A DNA stretch of 64,000 bases from NCBI GenBank assembly GCA_947000775.1, contig CAMQGK010000638.1:19836501-19900500 (forward strand). Direction: 5' to 3'. The notes under the pieces are model-generated. The model was not told where the DNA came from. It made no database searches and was given only the letters and a program-made list of their open reading frames with translations. Positions within the stretch are counted from its first letter, which is position 1. Each line of letters opens with the position of its first letter. This DNA is from Pterois miles (lineage: Eukaryota; Chordata; Actinopteri; Perciformes; Scorpaenidae). Made by a program: the position numbers and the translations under genes. Positions 29,761 to 43,499 of this stretch are shown piece after piece.

Positions 29761-30639
29761 ACTGCCAAAGCCCTCCATTCATACTCACACATGTGCACAC
29801 ACAATACAGTAGATTCACAGCAGGAATAACCCAGCTTTCTGCTTCATCAATTCCCCACCTCCTCCACGTCTGCGTTCCTGTTTCTCTGCTCTTTCTCCCC
29901 CCCAGGCCACCTCACCCTCTCCTCCGCTCTCGATGCTTTAACCCGTTCCTCTTCTGCCCTCGTTCCCTCTACCAACATCCTCTGCCAGTCACCTGGTTCT
30001 CTAAAAATATTCTCCCCCACGCATCGCGGCCTCTTTGTTTCTCCACTTGCCGCCATATGGCTTCATGCTAAGGTTATACATCTCAATCTACGAGTGTTTC
30101 CCAGCATGCACATGACAGCAACATGCAGGAGGTGGCTGAGTTTGAAACATATGATAAGGTGATACCTTAACAGTGAGACAAATCGAGGGGGGATCTTCAT
30201 CATGGCAATCCTGTGTAAGATTACTTACATTTCGTCAGGGTAACAAACCAAGATGCTGCACAGAAAGCTAATACAGCCTATAGAAACACAAAGAGGTAAT
30301 TATGTACAAAAAACGGTAACCACTTGATTTAATAACTCCGCTGATTCTGTCCCCCAATTCTTACCGTAAGGCGTCAGTATGCGCCAGCCCCTTTTTTCAA
30401 TGTGCATTATTATATTAAGACAGATGTGAAAGAAAAATCTGAACCTATGCTTTAAAAGGAGCTCTGAAAGTTGTTTGGATATGAGGAAGATTATTAAAGG
30501 GTGGGTCCATTATTTTTGATTTTGTGAGGTGTTTATATCATTGTGTAGTTTCACAGTGGTGTTCCTTATGTAGTCAATTTTGGTCAAAGTACATGTGTTT
30601 GCTTTAGTGTCAAAATGCTATTTTCCCAAGCCCTTCTAA

Positions 30640-31070
30640 AAACTTTTTCTCATGTGATCTGACATAGGTTTCTGCATGATGGCGCTACTACATATACAGT
30701 ATATATGCATCCTTCACAGTAGCAGTACAGTACAGTACTGCAGCACAGTAACAGCAATTCCCGTGTTCTGCAAGGTAAAATCACTTTTGGTCTGGTAGAT
30801 TTGAGGGAAAATGTTGTATGATAGTGAGGTAAAGCTGTGGAAATATTTGAAATAATCTCAAACTGATTTTTTTTTTTGGTGGCTAAAGTACCTTTTTCTG
30901 CTGCTCTCGTCCACAGCCGCTGTACCTCGCTGTCAGACAGCCCTTTCCGACAGGAAACTGAAGCCGTTATATCGCTCTCTTCAAAGCCACCAAACTCCAT
31001 TCACAAAAGCAGTCATTTTACCTCACAGAACGCGGGAGTGTACACACAACCCCACCTCAAAAATCCAAAT
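30640..31070. repeat. Dispersed repeat related to 63465-63915
   Basis: 'cgacaggaaactgaagccgtt', 'caaagccaccaaactccatt' and 'cattttacctcacagaacgcggga' recur near the right window edge. A very common percomorph repeat type. Confidence 0.6.
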
Positions 31071-31289
31071 TAACCCTTTTATTTATGGTCAAACTAAGCG
31101 CAGCTAACGTTCAGCTAGTGCTAGCGTTTACATTATTCATAACCTATATTGATTAGCTTCGATTAACTTACTTTGGTAACCTACGTCTGTGCTTTTTATG
31201 GCTGAGTGGGTGTTTCCATTTGAAAAAACAGAACAGAACAGATGCTATCTATACATTATGTTAATTTTAAGCTTTATAATTGCACAGAT

Positions 31290-31525
31290 TTTCAGCGTTG
31301 CTATTGATCGATGTGTCTTTACACAAGACACTTCACCCCAAATTGCTCCCAAAGGCTTAGCCATCGGTATGTGAATGAGTATTTAGATCCTGGTGGCAAA
31401 TCAAAGTCGGCACCTTTCATGGCAGTGTCTGCTATCAGTGTATGAATGTGTGTGAATGGGTAAATGCTAACATGTAGTGTAAAGCGCTTTGAGTGGTTGG
31501 AAGACTAGAAAATATATATGTAAAT
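31290..31525 (+). repeat. SINE-like dispersed repeat
   Basis: 'caccccaaattgctcccaaaggc' to 'gtgtaaagcgctttgagtggttggaagactagaaaa' is a common fish repeat ending. The flanking A-rich end fits retroposition. Confidence 0.5.
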
Positions 31526-31574
31526 GCTAGTCCATTTATCTATGCAAATATTTTCTGCTTTACTTTAACCCATC

Positions 31575-32170
31575 GACTGTATATAAGAAGTGGAAGAAGT
31601 CACCGAGACGTCACCCATTTGTTTGTGGACTGCCATTTTGACGCTTCGAGTTTGGTATTTTGGTCGTGGCCATCTTGGTTTCATCTTGGGGTTTTTTGCA
31701 ACCAAAAGTGAAATGAGAGGATGGAGCTAAGTAAAACCAAACACTGAATAAGACATTTTTAGGCAACAAAAAAGATTAATACTAACTTTTATGAACAGAT
31801 AATACACTGTGGAAAGGTTTAAGTTCTACAACAAAAACATGGACTGCTCCCAGACAATGGTGTGGTAGCGACCTGTCAATCACACTGTAGCCACGCCCTA
31901 AAGCATCCCCTGCTTTACGGTTTATTTGACTCTAAATGGGACCAAAATTGAATAAATGAACATCATGCTGTACTGAAGATTGCAACTAGCTTTTGAGACC
32001 ATAAACTCATGTTCGCTATGTTTACTGACGTAATAAATCAAGTGAGAAGTAGGCTCATTTTCTCATAGCCTTCTATACAATCTGATTTCTTCCTGCAACC
32101 AGAGGAGTCGCCCCCTGCTGGCAATTAGAAAGAATGCAAGTTTAAAGCACTTCAGCATTGGCTTCACTTC
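31575..32170 (+). repeat. Dispersed repeat, forward copy
   Basis: From 'gactgtatataagaagtggaag' through 'tcgccccctgctggcaatta' and beyond. The reverse complement of the same family is at 54570-55655, where it is split by another insertion. Confidence 0.65.
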
Positions 32171-32847
32171 TCAGACCCGGCAGAAGTCCACTGCTTTTGA
32201 CCACAATTGTACATCATCATGTTACTACAGCATAGCAAATAAGAGAGTTGCTGGTGCAGCAATAGTAAAGACATAACATCATAGCGCTCCACCACAGTAG
32301 CCAAATGGCAATATGTTACCCCCAGGCAGTTTATAGTCATGGTCAGTAGCAAAATGAGCCTGGCGATATTTCACACTGTCCGTGTGTGATGGACCACAGT
32401 CACATCAAAACAGCCTTTATTTCATTAAGTCCATTATAGTCTTTATTTTAATCTTTTAATACCAATGTCAGGAATTAATCCGGCATTTGAAAGACTAATG
32501 TTTTCCAGAGTTACACCACTGTTTAATTGGTGTGATGGGTCAATCTGCCTTAATTAGCCCTTCTGTTCACTCTGAAATTAGTGGGAGTTTTAGTGTCTGA
32601 TGACGGTCTACATGTTCACTCGAAGGCTTTTTCAGCCTAAAAAGAACAACGACCTCAGATGAAACTCAGCATACTTGTGCATTTTTTCAAATAAAAATAT
32701 CCAAATGTAAAGATATATTGCATATGAATCGTCGACATGGGTTGAACCTCCTTCGTATGTGTCTTTCTCACTGTGTGCATCATTTGTGAGTAAACAGATA
32801 ATGTTAGAGGAGTGGAAAAACACACACCAGTGAGTGCACAACATATT

Positions 32848-33115
<268 letters not shown>

Positions 33116-33204
33116 TAGTGAGTAGAAGCCGCACACTCAGCAGTAGCCGATCTCAGTGGATCCTGTGAGGTCAGCAGGTGCAACAGGGAATGAGGGACCA
33201 TCTT

Positions 33205-33205
<1 letters not shown>

Positions 33206-33251
<46 letters not shown>
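33206..33251. repeat. (TG)n microsatellite
   Basis: About 23 TG units. Confidence 0.95.
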
Positions 33252-33253
<2 letters not shown>

Positions 33254-33756
33254 CCTCCCCTCCGATATCCTCTGGGCTCTTTATCGCTCTAAAATTATCC
33301 TCCATTTACTGGAAGACACTGGAGCGACTGAGAGGGAAAGAGAAATATGGACACTCCAGTTTGAATGCCTTCCTGGATCACTTATGGATGCAGAACTAAG
33401 AGACAAACAGACTTCTTGCTTCGTCAAATCATCTAATTTAATAAGTGCAGATAAATTAAGAAGTCTGATAGATACAGTAAGACTGATCAGCTTCCCAGAG
33501 GAGACATTTTAGCCTTGTACGACAAAACTCGCTATTACTAAATCTTGAATTATAGTTAGATATGGTGGCATGTAGCACCGTAGCTACTGTACGTCGAGGC
33601 TACTTCCTGTGCTACGGCTAGACGGCTGACACCACATGCAGACAACGAGAACTGTGATTGGTCAACATGGGCTGCATGTGTTTTCTTCCACACGTTTCTA
33701 ATGACAGAGGGATTATTGATTTGTTTTCTTTATTTGATTTGATTTTATTATTATTG

Positions 33757-33840
33757 TATAAGATAAGATAAGATAAGATATTCCTTTATTGGTCCCACAG
33801 TGGGGAAATTCACAATCATGCATAAAATCATAATTTTGCT
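33757..33840 (-). mobile_element. 3' end of an L2/Rex-like LINE
   Basis: (AAGAT)n, then 'attcctttattggtcccacagtggggaaattc', is the reverse complement of the tail at 3928-4016. Confidence 0.65.
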
Positions 33841-34714
33841 TCAGGGGGCTTTACAGGCTGTAAGGATACGACACCCTCTGTCCTTTACAATGCAATAACA
33901 AAAACCTCTCACCCCCAAAACCCCCTTTAAGAGGGAAACAAGAAAAAATGGAAGAAACCACATGAGGAGCAACAGAGGAGGGATCCCCCTTCTAGGTTCT
34001 TCTGTTGTGTGTACAGAATAACAACATAATGAAAATACATCGACAATCCATATGACAAAAATTAATACAGGAACATACAGTATGTGAAAAGCAGACCAGA
34101 GTGGCAGAAAATGACAAATAATACTAAACAAATAACCATCCTCAGGTTTTAGCCGACCTCGAAGCATTAAAATAGCAAAACAGCAAATTCCATTTTGTCA
34201 TCATCCGAGCGCCAAAACATTTTGTGATTTTGAACAGACATTTCATCTACAATAGAGGTTGTTAGGTCTTCATAGTATGGATAATACAAAAGAAAATGTG
34301 ATCAATTTATAACTTCTCCTGTTTCACATACTTCTCATAACCTGTTGTCCTCCTGGATGTTTTTAAATCTACCGACTTCAAGGGCCAGAGGAAGGATTCC
34401 TGTTCTTAACTGTGATATAAAGACCATTCATTCCTTGATTTATTGATAGTGAAGACAACATTAAAGGATCGGTAGACTTGTGAATGTGACCTTATCCTTC
34501 AAGGAAGTTCAAGAAAGACTCAGAGTCTCCAACAAAGCCATGCCAACCTCGGTCCCCATTATCCATCACAGTGAACAAAACAAAGTAAATGCGGCCACAC
34601 TGCACAGCAGAAATTTCTAGAGGAAGTATAGAAGTTACCAGGATGTAACTTCAGTTATGTACGTACATGCGTAATCTACTGTTGCTCTGTATCACAAGCT
34701 AAATGAAAGAATAT

Positions 34715-35060
34715 AAATACAATTAAAGCCGCAAGCAGCGATGAACAGGCCCTCGCACCTTCCAGCAGGTCGGGGGTATAGGCGGGATGGCAGAATTGAC
34801 AAAGTAAGCATGAAGTTATAACAACTTCCTGTTTCATGACAAATGGTGCAAAATGGCCGCCGCACCACAGCAATGCCATCAAAGAAAACTAAGGGTTTTA
34901 ATAACTTTTCATGGTTATGGTCTTTAGATAGTTCTGTCATTTCAAGTTGATCTAGGACCTCAATAATGCAATTCATACTAAATAATAATAATTCTTACAG
35001 TTTCAATAGGGCCTTTGCTGCCCATCATGTAGAAACATCCGTCTAGAGTTGTGGTGGTGC
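34715..35060. mobile_element. Common teleost DNA-element remnant
   Basis: Starts 'attaaagccgcaagcagcgatgaac' and ends 'attcttacagtttcaatagggcc', a terminal phrase pair I associate with an abundant fish repeat. The open frames 34676-34976 on the minus strand lie inside. Confidence 0.5.
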
Positions 35061-36364
35061 TATCAGCAGGTGAAATCAGGGCTGTCGGACTAACCGCAAT
35101 ACCGCGATATTGACAAGCCAACTGCAGGGGATGGCAAGCAATCGCCATGTTTTTCTGGTTGCTGAGAGTTGAAAAATGTTCAACTTTATGGGCACTTTTC
35201 ACCCAGCCGTCCAATCACAATGGACGCGGCGCGGAACCAATACCACAAAGACCAACCGTCATGTCCTACACGTCAGTTTCAAGTGCTGAACAACAACAGT
35301 GAAAGAGAAATGAATACACTTTCACTCTCCCTACGTGCTTCAGCCTTCCCTTCATCTTGCCGACATTATTAATGCTGCGGATATTCTGTATCATAGCAAC
35401 GAGACGCAAACAAAGCGTCTCATCTGAAAAAAACACTGCGCCTCATTGCACTTCAGTTCTACTGAATTAGTTTTTAAAAAGCAGCAGTATACAGTATCTA
35501 AAATCTGGATAAATTATTATTATGCATATCTTGCTGCCGAGGCAACCAATAGATGGGGAAAATCCTTCACTGCGACAGTAGGAGTCTACAGCAGGACTCC
35601 CATTAACCCCTTGTGTCAACTATAAATCCAGTTTAGGTCACACAACATAAACCATAGTGGCTAGCAGATACAGAGGACTCTACTGGCTAATTCACACAGA
35701 ACATATTTCCTCTCTCACCTCTAGTGGGACCTGACTATGCACATAGTTATCACACACCACTGTGGATAGTTTCTAGGGACAGGAGGGGCTATCAGTAGAA
35801 AGTAGTTCTGTTAAAAACTGTTCACAGGATTAACTGGGACAAAGGGAAGCAAGATTACGGCCAAAACAATAATCCTGTTTATTTTGAGCAAGACTGAGAT
35901 CACGATTATTCATTGATTTTAGGGACAAAATATTTTTATTGTACTTTCACATTAAAATAAAACGTGCACTGCTTTCCCTTCCATGCTGTGCTACAATCTG
36001 TTATTGTACAAAATTATACTTAAAATTATGTTCTTATTCACCTGAATTTCATTGCATTTTCTGCCAAAAATGAATAATATATGGTGAATTACTCTACTAC
36101 GCCGGACTGCAGCTGCAAAATTCAAGAGAGCTTCTCACAGGCTGCCGTTCGAGGGTGTGCACATGACGGCTCCCTAAAAGTGAAGCCAAAACATGTCGAT
36201 GGCTGCTAGTTTAGGAAGCGCTTGATCTGATATGCAGAGTTTTCTGTGAGTGGAGCACATATTATAACATCAATATCACTGCTGATCATTCATTTAATTG
36301 AGGGAAGCCAAAACCATGATCACAGTTAATACAATGAGAGTATATTGCTAAGAAATGAAAGTTA

Positions 36365-36540
36365 ATTGGTTGCTCCATTGCAATGTCAGCACCCAGCAGC
36401 AAAGCTATGCTTCCGCCATTTTGGACTGAAAGTGACTAACAAATGTCAGTAAAACATCTACCTACAAAGTGCCATACAAGAACAAAACCAACTATTTCTA
36501 TTCTATTGTCATATTCAACAGAAATGGCCTGTGTTGAATA
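36365..36540 (-). repeat. Dispersed repeat fragment (matches 45000-45195)
   Basis: 'caaagctatgcttccgccattttggactgaaag' to 'gaaatggcctgtgttgaa' is the reverse complement of 45010-45180. It ends exactly where the next element begins. Confidence 0.6.
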
Positions 36541-37268
36541 GGGACGCTAATTTTGAAAAACTTTCTTCATCGATAATCGATCCTCGGCAAGATTAGTGCC
36601 TCGCATGCAGCGGTGCGCCAGCTGCAGTAAATGAGCACCACAGACAAATGAGTCAGCAGTTCACTGTCATGTTACCGTAGCAGCCACGGTGCTGTGTTCA
36701 GTGTCTCCAGTTCACCGTCCAGGAGCGTTAGCAGAAGTAGTGTCAAGGACATGCAGCCACTTTCCCAGTAAAAGTCTCCATCGCACATTTAAATTTAACT
36801 TTCGCATTAGATAGCCGGTTGTCAGCTGTGTATCTGCCGAGCTTAACTTTTGCGATTGTCCGACAGTGTGTTTGTGCAGCTGCGAGCGTTGCCGGTGGCT
36901 TCGCTGTAGCGTAACTTCAGCAAGTTTCCGACAGACTGTGCGTTTGGCGGCGGTGAGTGTGGGTTTGTCGTGGCATTATAGCTGTGAACGTAGCTGTAGC
37001 AGACAGTGTGTGTACAGGTTATTTGTCGGTGAATAAATACTACGAGGCTACAAGTTACAACTCCTCAGCTAGAAGTCCCGAGCCAACTTCCTGTGTCTGC
37101 TCCGGCTCTCTCTTAAGGTGGACCAGCTTTTCTCCTTAAGTGACGAGTCGCTCCTCTGCATTATTCTCAGCTTTTTAATTGATTAATGACATTTCTTTAA
37201 ACCCTCTAACCAATAGCGTTAATTGGTTAAAATGCTTAACGTTGGTTAATTGTATATTAACATCCCTA
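36540..37268. mobile_element. hAT-like element, short-core copy
   Basis: Bounded by 'tagggacgctaa' and 'ttaacatcccta', which are inverted. It is flanked by TGTTGAAT and CGTTGAAC, an approximate 8-bp target duplication. It shares its body with 40785-42430 in inverse orientation and carries a single unit (about 36680-36735) of the 51-bp sequence expanded there. Confidence 0.6.
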
Positions 37269-37269
37269 G

Positions 37270-40200
37270 CGTTGAACATTTTCAGTCCATAATGTCAATG
37301 TTTTGTCTCTGTGCTTCTATACTTTTTGATTAATATTCAATAAATTATGCAGCCCTAATGGGACTTTTTGTGGATAAATATGGTGCAGTTGAATACACAT
37401 ACTGTATATTCATATATATTTATAGAAATCTCAGAGACTGGTATCTCAAAATCTTAACAGATGAAAACAAACCTATTTGCAATCAACAGTAAAATATGTC
37501 CATTTGGAAATACTGCAGTGCAACCTGCGTCACTCCACTGAAAGAAGCCACTCACACAAAAGTAATCTTATTAGTCTGTCTTTTAGTAGAAAGTTTCAGG
37601 GCCTCGTGATAGTCTGTCTGAAAACTGTTCTGAGACAAATCTCCACCGAACGAGAGCTTTCAAAAACCCATCTTTACCACAAACTACATGCAACATCCCT
37701 GTACGACATCCTTTCATCTTACATATGGCCGTCAATTTCCCTTTTTATTTCCTTCCCTCACACGGCCTTGTGCCTCCTCCTCTCCCTCACACTGCATTTG
37801 TCCCTGAGGATTTTCACATCCCGAGGTGGATCGAGTCTCTGTAAATCAATATCATCCATTCATGTGGGTGCAGCTCACAAATGACCATGTGAATGCTCAT
37901 ACGTACATGCACGGAAGTTGCTGCACCTATATAACTGTGCTGACAAGAGATTCAAAACGTTATTGCCAAATAAAGTGAAGTTGCTTTGAATTCATCTCAG
38001 CGTGTGCGTGATGGAGGCAGGAGGGAATATCAGGAACACCCATATAAATAATAACCTTTACTAATGCCAGCAGTAAGTACTCAGATCCATCAGACAGGGC
38101 CAGTTAATAGACCCGTAGAGATGCTGAGGATAGAAATGAGGGTAGAGGATGGAGAGAGTCTGTGGAAAAGTGAGAGGGAGGAGGAAACTAGTGGAGAAAG
38201 CGAGACAGCGAGACTGGCCATTATAAATCATATCCGCTGTTGGCGCCGGCCACGTATCCTAGCAACCAGACAGACCCTCCGCCTCTCCTCCATCCCCTTT
38301 CCATCTTCCGCTAACAGCTTGGTCACTTTTATTACCCATACTGCACTGGGCCATGCCCCAAAAAGTCATGACGGAGTGCAGTTTGTGCTTACAGCTTACT
38401 GACTAATCTACAGGGGTTTGTATTAACCTTGTGATAATCAGATCTAATAGCAGCTGACCCCAGAACAGTATACAGCGAGCAGAAAAATGGACACACTGCA
38501 GACCAGGTCACACAAACACACACAGTGAGAGAAAATACAACAATAGCGTATTCAACCTTTTCGTAATCCTACCCACTGACTGACAAATTACAACCAAAAG
38601 CTCACGTAGCTACGAGCTAGCACGCCACAATGGCACTCATATACCTGAGGAGACCGTCCAAATTGCTCCAGCACGGTCATATAACAGGTGCATTCAAATG
38701 GGGTCGTGTTTACGGTGTCTATGAGATGGGCAGCCGTGCACAGGACATGCGTTGCATTCAAGTGGTTAAGTTGTAACACCGCTGCTGAGCAACGGCAATA
38801 ATGTTACTGTCTGAGTCTAGAAGCCACAGAGGCTAATAACAAACTAGCAAGCGGGTAACATAATGTAGGAAATGACAGAGAAGAAAAATGAGGTCGTTGA
38901 GAATATCAACATTTTCATCAAGAAAACTATATACAGTATATCTAAAATTATAATATACTGTACAATATTAACTTATTATGCACCGATAAATGAACTTCTA
39001 TGGGCTCCACCATTTCTCACAATGCCAACAAACACGTCATAAGTTGTGAACTCTGAGCTTTCAGAAACTTTCCACTTATATTACTTATTATATTGTGAAT
39101 ACAACATGAGGGGGGCGTTCATATCAACACAACCCCATTTGAAAGCACCATATGTAAGTGTCTGAGCTTCACAAGATGACCTACATCAATTCCAACAGTG
39201 CCAGAAGCAAAGAGAAATGCATATAAAAGTGCGTTCCAAGCAAAAATACTATTCGATAATCATTGTGAACTAATCGATTATTTTTTAAAAATCTGAATAT
39301 TATCATCACTGGATTAAAGCATAATTATAGACTGCACGGCACTGTGTGCATTTGTATACCACCTGCCCCCGCTACGGTAAAGTCCCAGGTCTTTTTCCTT
39401 AAGGGACCCGTTTTCTATTGCTGAGTAAACTGATGACCCCTGACATGGTGATCCATTTTATGGATATTTCATATTATATTCAATGTATAACAATGAACTG
39501 CTGATAAACTGTACAATTAATCCAAATACTGAATGCAGCAACTGCTTCAGGAATTTAGATGAAATTTGAGCAGATTACTTAAATGTAATTTTATGTACTT
39601 AAATGTAAAATGTAAATACTGCAACACAGATGAGTTTTCCTGTTATTTTTATGAACTTTTAATATGATTCTTTGTCTGTATTATAAATACTTTTATTTGT
39701 GACAATTATTCATACTTAACAGGGTTCTGCATTGACAAATTCAAATTCTTTCTGACGCTTGACCGTGGTCCTATTAGCCCTTTGGTCGTTTTAACAGCGT
39801 ACTTTTCTAATGCAAGACTGGAAGACTCTGACTATACCTTGTGTTCATGTCTTCAGCGTGCCCTTATCCTGTTTATATCTAAAATAACTGCACAAAATAG
39901 CAAATTAGTTTTCTTCAGAGAAATGAATGAAAGGCTGAGATACAGGCCAACTGTATTTTCTAACAAAAAGGTTGTCTTGCGCCCCTTAAAATCAAGAAGG
40001 CCTTGTGACCCCACCGTGAAGCTTTGACATGCTCTAGTGGGGGTCGGGACCCCCAGCTTGGGAACCAGTGAGTTAGATTACACAGTTGAGACAATTTTGA
40101 TTGATATGTCTTTGCCTGTTTTGTGAAATTCCCCCTGACTATCCCAGGACCGATGAGACTGAACAGACTGTTTAATCAGTTTACTGTCACTGATTTTGAG

Positions 40201-40780
40201 GATATACGGTGTAACCTCTAGCGAGCACGACGAGCATGTAGCAGTGAGACTCTGAGAAGTCCGGCTCCACGCTGCAGCTTTATGCCATCTCCTCTCTAAA
40301 AGCTTCACCCAGTTACTGGTCTCCAGACAGCTACAGCCTTATTACTACTGCTGCTCCTCTACGGGCTTCACTACAGCCTCATTGTCTACCGGCTTATGAA
40401 ATTTTGAGTGCTCAGCAGAGTGAACGGACAGTAGAGGAAGAGTGTGTGCATCTATGAGAGCGAAGGAAATGAACCACTCAGGAACCACTCAGTCAGCCCA
40501 TAGTCCGAGAGCCACCAGAAGTGGGTGGTATGAGAGGAAAATTGTGTTTGAGAAATGAAGGACAAAGCAGCCAAATGTGTGTGTGTGTGTGTGTGTACTA
40601 CCAGAACACAAGTACGCCACCTTGTGGTCCAGGTCCTGCTTGGTCTCTCCTCATATTGTCCTTGACCTTGCGAGAGAGAAAACCACACATATGAGAAAAA
40701 AACATGTCTTGTTTTGCAACTCGTCACAGCGTTTGCCATCATGTTGGACGAATGAATACCTGAGTAAAGCTCGCCAAATA
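37270..40780. other. Intergenic, no gene recognised
   Basis: Mixed unique sequence. Fragments of common repeats are visible at 39240-39310 ('gataatcattgtgaactaatcgatt') and about 40025-40070 ('gggtcgggacccccagcttggga'). No trusted exon. Confidence 0.45.
40577..40598. repeat. (TG)n microsatellite
   Basis: About ten TG units. Confidence 0.85.
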
Positions 40781-40782
40781 GG

Positions 40783-42430
40783 GATGTTAATAATTAACCG
40801 TTAACCAACATTAAGTATTTTAACTGATTAGCGCTATCGGTTAAAAGGTTAAAACAAGTATTAATTAGTAATTAAAAAGCTGAGAAAAACACAGAGGAGC
40901 GTCAGTTTAAGGAGAAAAGCTGGTCCACCTTAAGAGAGTCTGAGCCGGCGCAGATACAGGAAGTTGGCTCCATACGTAGAGTAATGCAACTTCTGTGTCC
41001 GTCATGTGACATCACTGGGCCCAAAAAAACTTTTTCCCATAGACTTACATTGAGAAAAAGATGTCTGTATTTAAATCATTAGGTCCTAAAAGTTGTAAAA
41101 CACACCAACAGGCGAATCCAGTTATTTCCTTCCCCGCCTCCAACTCTGTATCCAGTTCTCTTTATCCATCCATGGAGCTGAGGAGTTGTAGCTTGTAGCC
41201 TCGTAGCATTTATTCATGACAAATAAACTGTACACACTGTCTGCTACAGCTACGTTCACAGCTAGAACGCCACCAACAAACCCACACTCACCGCCACAAC
41301 GCACACAGTCTGTCGGAAACTTGCTGAAGTTATGCTACGGCGGGCACGAAGCCACCGGCAACGCTAGCAGCTGCACAAACATACACTGTCGGACAATCAC
41401 AAAAGTTAAGCTCGGCAGACCCACAGCTGACAACCTGCTGAACTAAGTTAAATGTGCGATAGAGACTTTTATTGGGAAAGTGGCTGCAAGTCTGCGACAC
41501 TACATGCTGCATTGTGGCTGCTAACGCTCCTGGACAGTGAACTGGAGACAGTGAACGCAGCACCTTGTCTTCTAACGTTCCCTGATGGCAAACTGGGGCA
41601 GCACCGTGGCTGCTAACGTTCCTGGACGCTGAAGTGGCGACAGTGAATGCAGCACCGTGGCGCTAACGTTCCTGGACGCTGAAGTGGAGACAGTGAATGC
41701 AGCACCGTGGCTGCTAACGTTCCTGGACGCTGAAGTGGAGACAGTGAATGCAGCACCGCGGCCGCTACGTTCCTGGACGCTGAAGTGGAGAGGGAAGGGG
41801 GGGGGGGTGAATGAGCGCGCGGCTGCTGACGTTCCTGGACGCTGAAGTGGAGACAGTGAATGCAGCGCCGGCTGCTAACGTTCCTGGACGCTGAAGTGGC
41901 GACAGTGAATGCAGCACCGTGGCTGCTAACGTTCCTGGACGATGAAGTGGAGACAGTGAATGCAGCACCGCGGCTGCTAACGTTCCTGGACGCTGAAGTG
42001 GAGACAGTGAATGCAGCACCGTGGCTGCTAACGTTCCTGGACGCTGAAGTGGAGACAGTGAATGCAGCACCGGCGTGGCTGCTAACGTTCCTGGACGCTG
42101 AAGTGGAGACAGTGAATGCAGCACCGTGGCTGCTAACGTTCCTGGACGCTGAAGTGGAGACAGTGAATGCAGCACCGTGGCTGCTAACGTTCCTGGATGG
42201 TGAAGTGGAGACAGTGAATGCAGCACCGTGGCTGCTAACGTTCCTGGATGGTGAAGTGGAGACAGTGAACGCAGCACCGTGGCTGCTACAGAAGCTCTCC
42301 AGACAGTGAACTGTTGACTCAGTTGTGTGTTGTGCTCATATGCTGCAGCTGGCAAACCGATGCATGTGAAGCACAAATCTTGTCAGTTAACGGTTAATAA
42401 CTGGTTGGTTGGTTATCGTTTAAGAACATT
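40783..42430. mobile_element. hAT-like element with expanded minisatellite core
   Basis: Starts 'tagggatgttaat', inverted relative to the right end of 36540-37268. The shared body is recognisable ('ggagaaaagctggtccacctta', 'gttgtagcttgtagcctcgtag', 'tgtcggacaatcacaaaagttaagc'). A foreign piece is inserted at about 40980-41110. The right end is degraded. Confidence 0.6.
41520..42300. repeat. 51-bp minisatellite, about 15 units
   Basis: The unit 'ctaacgttcctggacgctga' + 'agtggagacagtgaatgcag' + 'caccgtggctg' repeats with 51-base spacing. One unit has a G tract (41798-41807), another a 3-base insertion and the last ones a 'ggatggtgaag' variant. Since 51 is 17 codons, both strands stay open in one frame each. 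The resulting 149- and 203-codon frames are by-products. Confidence 0.95.
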
Positions 42431-43499
42431 TTTAAACATTAGCATTGCTAATTATCAAATGTTGCTTATTTTTCTTGTCCATAATGTATAATGTATGTAC
42501 ACTAATCTAAATCCTGAGTTCATTAGGTGGCTCCTGGATCCAGAGGTCTTTAAAAGACAAAAAACCCTCTTAAAACTGTAGTCAGCGAACACTGACGAGC
42601 CTACAGAATCATTTCTTGAAGGGTGTTCCTGACCATTTCAAGGGTAATACCTCTGTAAATCTACAAGATAACGCTCCTTTTAAGATTTAATGAGATTCAC
42701 AGTGAGAGTAAAAGTTTAAAAAAAGGGGGGAAAAGTGAGATTGAAAAAGTGCTCTTCCTACAGCAGCAGGATCATACTGTACCACTCAAATCCTTGAGGA
42801 TAATGAATTAAATTAACTTTTCCTTTAATCTCTTACCTTATCTTAAATTTTAATACGAAATGTGTGCCGATAAGCAGCAGTTTAATCTCTATGCCAGCAA
42901 TTATGTTTTCCTGTCTATTATTAGGTAGTTTGAGGGAAGCCAAAGTCATCTCCCCCGGTTTGTCATTGCACAAGATTTATTTTTCAGCCCTCCCAGGCAG
43001 AGGTGGCAAAATTTTTGTTGCTGTATTTAATTCTAATTACCTTTTTTTTTTCTTTACAGCAGCACAAGTAAGAGCCTTCACTAGTTGTTTTGTGAATACT
43101 GGAAAAAATATAAAACAGTATTTCACAACAGAACATGCTTCAAGATACAAAAAGTAGCCCAATTGTTATTTACACATAGAAACTGTGTTTAGCTCATGTG
43201 TAAAAATGGCATAACTTGTGTAATGTTCAAGTAAACATTTTCTAAAAAAATCTGACTTAACAGCATGAACAGCCATTAACAGTATATCCATTTCAGTTTG
43301 TCACTCAGCATCTGATTGGCTGATTGGCATTGGTACAACAGGATATGCTAATCTACATGCTAATATGCTAACATTAGCCAAAAAACCCATTGCCCTTACA
43401 AAAAAGAAGCTTATTCAAGTGTACTATTAGTATATTTCTTTTGAAGTTAAAATATGAGAGTATGCATTCAGATTACTTTTTATGTACTTATCAGTGATA

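Noticed and set aside
29847..30056. 69-codon minus-strand frame starting MAASGETKRP as a possible first exon
   Set aside because: Polypurine skew explains the charged composition, and the possible donor does not join in phase with the next exon-like segment at 28877.
41765..42376. 203-codon minus-strand and 149-codon plus-strand open frames
   Set aside because: Both are products of the 51-bp minisatellite, whose period is a multiple of three. No start context, splice sites or family.
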